Shown in pieces: positions 59,371 through 64,000 of a stretch of DNA of 64,000 nt (the stretch's first letter is position 1; the number at the start of each line of letters is the position of its first letter). Below the pieces are notes generated by a model, which searched no databases, was not told where the DNA came from, and was given only the letters and a program-made list of their open reading frames with translations. Source of the stretch: Vicia villosa (taxonomy: Eukaryota; Streptophyta; Magnoliopsida; Fabales; Fabaceae); contig NC_081183.1 in NCBI RefSeq assembly GCF_029867415.1, forward strand, positions 194,153,563-194,217,562, in the 5' to 3' direction. The translations under genes were made by a program, and so were the position numbers.

Positions 59371-60365
59371 CAAAGCTTGCTTCAGGTAGAGGTGATTGAC
59401 CAACGTTGTGGTCATGTACAAACTTTCGAATTTCGACCACAAATTCGCCGTCGTCGTCTCTTTCAAAACCTGTCGAAGAACCTTATCACCAAGGCTCAAT
59501 AAGACGACACTGTGGACTTTCTCTACCATAGTTGTTTTCCCCTTCTCCGTTAACGCATCGTCCATGGCCGCGGTTCCCTTCAACGCTTCTAACCACCCTG
59601 TGTAACTAGTAGGGCTTTCATTTTCAAGTGCCATAAATCGAAATCGTTAACTCTGGTGAACTTTTCAATCTCATACTTTGTTGACGACATTCTTCTCCAC
59701 GTTCACCGCACCAATTTGTTATGAAATCAATGCCAAGACCAAAGTATAATAGGTTTCTTTTCTTGACAAGAAATCCACAAGGGTAGGAAAGAGGGAAGTA
59801 AGAAAAACACAATGAAATTGGTTATAAAGTGTTATCCTTTACTTTCTCTTTGAAACAAGATTACAAGTGTTACAGTATAACAAATAACCTCTCTCACCCT
59901 AATTAGGATTTGCAGTATGCAATGATGAGAGACTAGTATGCTATTTATGATAAAACTAACACACTAAACTTATTCTTACACAAGTTAACTTAAACAATTG
60001 AGCTTAACAAACAGGCCTAACTCGACATGCTAACAATCGTAGCATTTCGACTACTACATACTTGAGCATACTTCAACTACAACATTGCAACCTTCGACTA
60101 CAGCATGTGATCAGATTTCGACGACATGCTAAGATCTTGTCGAATTGTCGAACCAAGAAGCTATTCCTTCGACCATACTAGAGTTCAATCCAATATCTCA
60201 CTAGAGTTTCTATTCACTTTCTCATTGAACGTTAAATAATTACAAGTGAGAAATAACAACCCACATCTCTCCTAACATGTGAGAGAGCAGTCTATTTATA
60301 GACTATTAACATATGTATCTAATGTATGATCATAACATGAATACATAACATACATGTTTCCAACA
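59338..60365 (-). mobile_element. Ty1/copia fragment: LTR plus start of gag
   Basis: On the minus strand an LTR of about 649 bp runs from TGTTGGAAACATG (60365) to TTTCATAACA (59717). It is followed by a short leader and ATG 59690-59688, opening copia gag: 'MSSTKYEIEKFTRVNDFDLW', 'LEALKGT', 'LLSLGDKVLRQV', 'LWSKFESLYMTTTLVN'. A frame change lies between the first two parts. Gag stops near 59340, at the end of the MULE pseudogene, so the rest of the element is missing. Confidence 0.65.
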
Positions 60366-61799
60366 TCATCAAACTACTTGTTATATGAGCATACTTCAAC
60401 TAGAATATACATAAATAGACTTCAACTACAAATTTATATTCGAATCTTGAAGTTATTCCTATCGAGTTCGGAGTACAATCCAAATACTAACCTCCAAAGC
60501 TATAACATGTTGTTTGTTCCTATGATTTTTGTTGTTGAAAAAAAAACTGATATTAGAGTCAAGGTGTTTGTCCATATCGTGGAATGGTGGGATTAAACGT
60601 TCTCTGCGTGATATTTTGGTGGAAGAAAGTAGACAAGTTATAGAGAGGCAGGACCTAAAAAGTTGGATGGACCTATTATTTATTGAGGTGGCATCGATGT
60701 ATACTTTGTGGTGGAAATTTCTCTGAGCATTAAAGATATTTTTATGCTTTGCTTGGAATTTTTCTCATGACTTTTTGTACAAGTGGAAATGCCACAATAC
60801 ATTATAGTCCACCCACCTAACACTTTCCTTTATAAAAAAGAAAAATGCTATATTAACATTTCTTTTTAAGAAATTCACAAATTATATTCTAAAAAACCAA
60901 AAAACACGTTAGGACATATTTTTAATATTTTACAAAAATGGGTTTTCTGTAAAATAAATCAAAAATAAAATGGAATTCGATATCATATTCTCATATTTTA
61001 TGTTAAATTAATCATTTTAATATTTTTATTAATTATTTTATTCTTTCTATTCTTCTTTTTCTTCTTTTAATTCTCTTTTCTCTCTACTATTTCATTATTT
61101 ACTACTTTTTCTATTATTTTAGTTTTTCTTTTTCTTTTGCCTATCCATTTTTCTTCTTTAAAACTTTTAATCTCACATTTCAAAATTAAATTATATTTTT
61201 TCTAATTTAAAATATTCAACTTTTTCTTGTTTTGTTTACTATTATTCCAATCTATTTATTTACTATTTTCTTTTATATTTCTATTTTTATCTGACTATTT
61301 AATATTTTATAAAAATTATTATTCGATTAATATGATTTTGACTTAATTTAAATTTATTGTTATTGCATACAAATAAAATATAAAAACATAATGAAATATT
61401 AATCAATATTAAATATAAAAAACATGTGATACATTAAAAATTAAATAAATGATTGTTAGAACCTTAATTTTTAAAATTTATATTTTTTTAAAAGTTATTC
61501 CAAAAATATATTTATTTGTATAAATAAATATTTTTGGCAGAGATTGAATTATTAAAATAATTTATAAATTTCAACAATTTTTTTATACAATTAAATATTA
61601 TTGACCGAGATTGAATTATTACAATAATTTATAAATTTCAACAATTTTTTTATACAATTAAATATTATTGACCGAGATTGAATTCAATGTAAATTTCACA
61701 TATAAAATAAATACTTAATATTTTTATCTTTTATAATATCAATTTTTATAGAAATTATAAATGAACATAATTGTGTAAAAAGTTGAAAATTTCAAGAAC
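60366..61799. other. AT-rich spacer, no gene recognised
   Basis: Very AT-rich. Contains a 67-bp tandem repeat listed separately. No coding signal. Confidence 0.5.
61541..61688. repeat. 67-bp tandem repeat, two copies and a partial third
   Basis: AGATTGAATTATTAAAATAA begins at 61541, its near copy (TACAATAA) at 61608 and a partial copy at 61675, spacing exactly 67 bp. The two full copies are almost identical, so the duplication is recent. Confidence 0.92.
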
Positions 61800-62468
61800 A
61801 TCTGTGTAAGTGTAACAACAGAACAGATCCGTAGTTCTTTCTAGAAACAAATTTTATTTAATTTCTTTATTTATTTTCCTCTGGTCATTGTGTGACACTG
61901 TTATTTGTTTTTATTATTTGGAAAATTACTTTACAAGTCGAAATTTCACACATGACACATGCACTTCCTCTTTCTTTCCTCACTCTTTGTTTTCTTCTCA
62001 CATCACTCTCTTCTTCTTCTTCTCATGCTTACAGGTTCTTTTCTATACTTTCCATGTTTTTTATTTTCTGTTACAAACTTTATGATTTTTGCGTTACAAT
62101 GGATTAACTATATTATGAAACATAGAATTTTTTATATTTTTTTATTTATGGATCTGTTATTATGAGTGTGAAAAAACGCTATTGAAACGAAAATATTAAT
62201 TAAATATTAATCTATTCCTGGAATTTTGGATTGTGAGATGGTAGATGAAATTACTGATAAATCCTTAGTGGACTCTGTTATGTGATCTATGATATGAGCT
62301 TTTTCGGAATTTTGTATATTTATCCTTGAATTCTGTGTGACTTTACCTATGCTGATAGTTATTTGATTTTGTTTTATCTTGTTATTGTGATAGGTTTTGA
62401 TTGTGAAAACTGAGAAAAAGTTGTTTATATAAGAAGTGGTTTAGAAGTTGAAGGAATTTTCAGTTGCC

Positions 62469-64000
62469 ATGTTTAATCTTTGGGGGAGTTCTCATCAAGA
62501 TCAACAAACCAAAGATGCTCTTGCTGATTCCAAGGTAAAATGTTTCGGCCGTCACAAAAAATTGATTCTGAGTGAATTCTATTAATAAAATTGATTTCGA
62601 GTGTATGTTTTGGTTTCATGTTTGGAGCATCCAAAATTGATTCTGGATGTGTAGAATTGATTGTGATATGTTTTGTTGTTCTCAAATATAGTTGATTATG
62701 CTTTACGAAATTGATTCTACATGAAGCTACAATTTGTAGCTTTTGAGTCTAAACGTGATTTTTACACCGAAATTTTCTGTGCAACTCGCTTTTTCAAAAA
62801 CTTATGCGAGCATAAATCACTTTACTTTCAAATCACTTTTAGCCAAAATCAATTTTACATAATCAATTCACTTAAAATCACGTTCTTCGCCGCAGAACTA
62901 AACATACACAATGTCATCAAAATCAATTTTACACGTATGAAATCAATTTTGAATCCTGCAAAAGTGGAACTGAAAATACACTCGTTTGGTGATGTTATGT
63001 TATTAGTTATTACCTTTGTTAGGTTGCATCATGGTTCTGATTTCTGAATATTGAAATTCTTACAACCAGATAAAAGAGCTCAAGGTTGCAATTGGACCCT
63101 TATCAGGAAACAGCTTAAAGTACTGCACTGATGCTTGTTTGAGGCGATATCTAGAAGCTCGCAACTGGAATGTCGACAAGTCCAAAAAGATGTTGGAAGA
63201 TACACTCAAGTGGAGATCAGTCTATAAGCCCGAGAGAATCCGTTGGGTATGTTTTGTGTTTGGTCTCATTTTTTTATGATTTTTTCGTGCACGAGTATTG
63301 TCTGAAATGATTCGAAATGATGTAAATGATGATTCAGGACGAGGTTGCAGAGGAAGGGGAAACAGGGAAAGTTTATAGAGCAGGTTTTCATGACAGACAT
63401 GGAAGAACTGTTCTTATTTTGAGACCGGGAATGCAGGTATGATCGTTTTGAGATATTTGGTTTCACTTTTGGACTCATTGGATTAACTTATTTAAACTTA
63501 TCGACTGATTGGATTAACTTATTTGAATTTATCAACTGATTGGATGAACTTATTTGAACTTATCGACTGACATAAGTACACTGTTTGAAAGAGCTATGAA
63601 AAAGCTTATAACATGTTGATAATTTGTTTTCAGCTTATGTTATAAGTGTCTAGAAACTGAATTTTGATGTGTTTGCAGAACACTTCTTCAATGGACAATC
63701 AGATTAAGCATCTTGTGTATCTTTTGGAAAATGCTATGCTTAATCTTCCACCGGGTCAAGAACAAATGGCTTGGTTGATAGACTTCACAGGGTGGTCAAT
63801 AACCAACAATGTGCCTCTCAAGTCAGCTAGAGAGACGATCAGTATTCTACAGAATCACTATCCCGAGAGGCTTGGAATAGCTTTTCTTTATAACCCTCCT
63901 CGAATTTTCGAAGCTTTTTGGAAGGTTTGTCATCATTGCTCTCCATAGCTATTCCTATTGATATTATTGATTTTCGGATCCGAATTCCCTGCAATCAGGA
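62469..64000 (+). CDS. SEC14-like CRAL-TRIO protein, 5' part (continues past window)
   Basis: Exons 62469-62534, 63070-63246, 63338-63436 and 63679-63924 encode the first 196 residues; the gene runs off the right edge within the next intron. It starts MFNLWGSSHQDQQ. Residues about 23-80 form the CRAL-TRIO N-terminal helical region ('LRRYLEARNWNVDKSKKML', 'TLKWRSVYKPERI'). The lipid-binding SEC14 domain begins with 'GKVYRAGFHDRHGRTVLILRPG', then 'QMAWLIDFTGWS' and 'HYPERLGIAFLYNPPRIFEAFWK'. Family members carry phosphatidylinositol and phosphatidylcholine between membranes. No Nlj16 or GOLD domain can be judged because the C-terminus is missing. A CT-rich leader at 61960-62030 and AG at 62460-62461 suggest a 5' UTR intron. 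Confidence 0.92.
62556..62955. mobile_element. MITE-like inverted repeat in intron 1 of the SEC14 gene
   Basis: The left half carries AATTGATT(T/C) five or six times (62561, 62589, 62633, 62656, 62709) and the right half the complement AATCAATT(T) four times (62840, 62857, 62920, 62941). Such an imperfect long hairpin is typical of MITEs with subterminal repeats. Ends and target duplication were not defined. Confidence 0.6.

Overview
This is AT-rich, intron-containing plant DNA. The host genes and repeats (SIRE/Maximus-like and Ogre-like LTRs, Mutator-like elements carrying OTU or plant-mobile-domain genes) point to a papilionoid legume of the pea/vetch/clover/medick type. The species cannot be fixed from sequence alone.

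Five host genes are supported. From left to right: (1) an EXA1-type GYF-domain protein (8190-16206, minus, 9 coding exons, 1743 aa); (2) a LIKE-COV membrane protein (23999-25857, minus, 6 exons, 266 aa); (3) a secreted GH17 beta-1,3-glucanase with a C-terminal X8/CBM43 domain (41384-43754, minus, 5 exons, 478 aa, plus an unused-looking extra exon); (4) cytosolic ribosomal protein eL13 (54334-55652, plus, 4 coding exons, 208 aa), followed by a degenerate copy of its own 3' end; (5) the first four exons of a SEC14/CRAL-TRIO protein (62469 to the window end, plus). All splice junctions given are GT/AG, read directly from the sequence and consistent in phase. The genes are functionally unrelated; nothing suggests a cluster.

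The rest is mostly transposon wreckage, often nested. 1.08-7.2 kb: Athila-like remnant, then a plant-mobile-domain (PMD) pseudogene interrupted by two solo LTRs in opposite orientation. 17.3-22.9 kb: a hAT-like GC-rich repeat, a 1,025-bp tandem duplication, and a second PMD pseudogene carrying a CACTA-like insertion. 26.6-32.6 kb: a tandem series of decayed OTU-type MULEs, one split inside its first catalytic-Asp motif by a clean 2,115-bp solo LTR, another fragment carrying a SINE. 33.6-40.4 kb: a minus-strand OTU-MULE with a second small ORF downstream, interrupted by LTR-retrotransposon sequence and flanked by strong palindromes. 44.6-50.0 kb: a TRIM-like solo LTR, a minus-strand SINE, a Ty1/copia pol remnant and a Ty3/gypsy remnant with LTR end, primer-binding site and RT/RNase H. 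58.0-60.4 kb: another MULE transposase pseudogene abutting a copia gag plus LTR.

I found no convincing new biochemical system. The observations most worth checking are the palindromic GGARATGCATYTCC-type motif shared by both MULE groups, the two-gene organisation of the OTU-MULE, and an in-frame alternative last exon of the glucanase gene that would swap its X8 domain for a hydrophobic tail.
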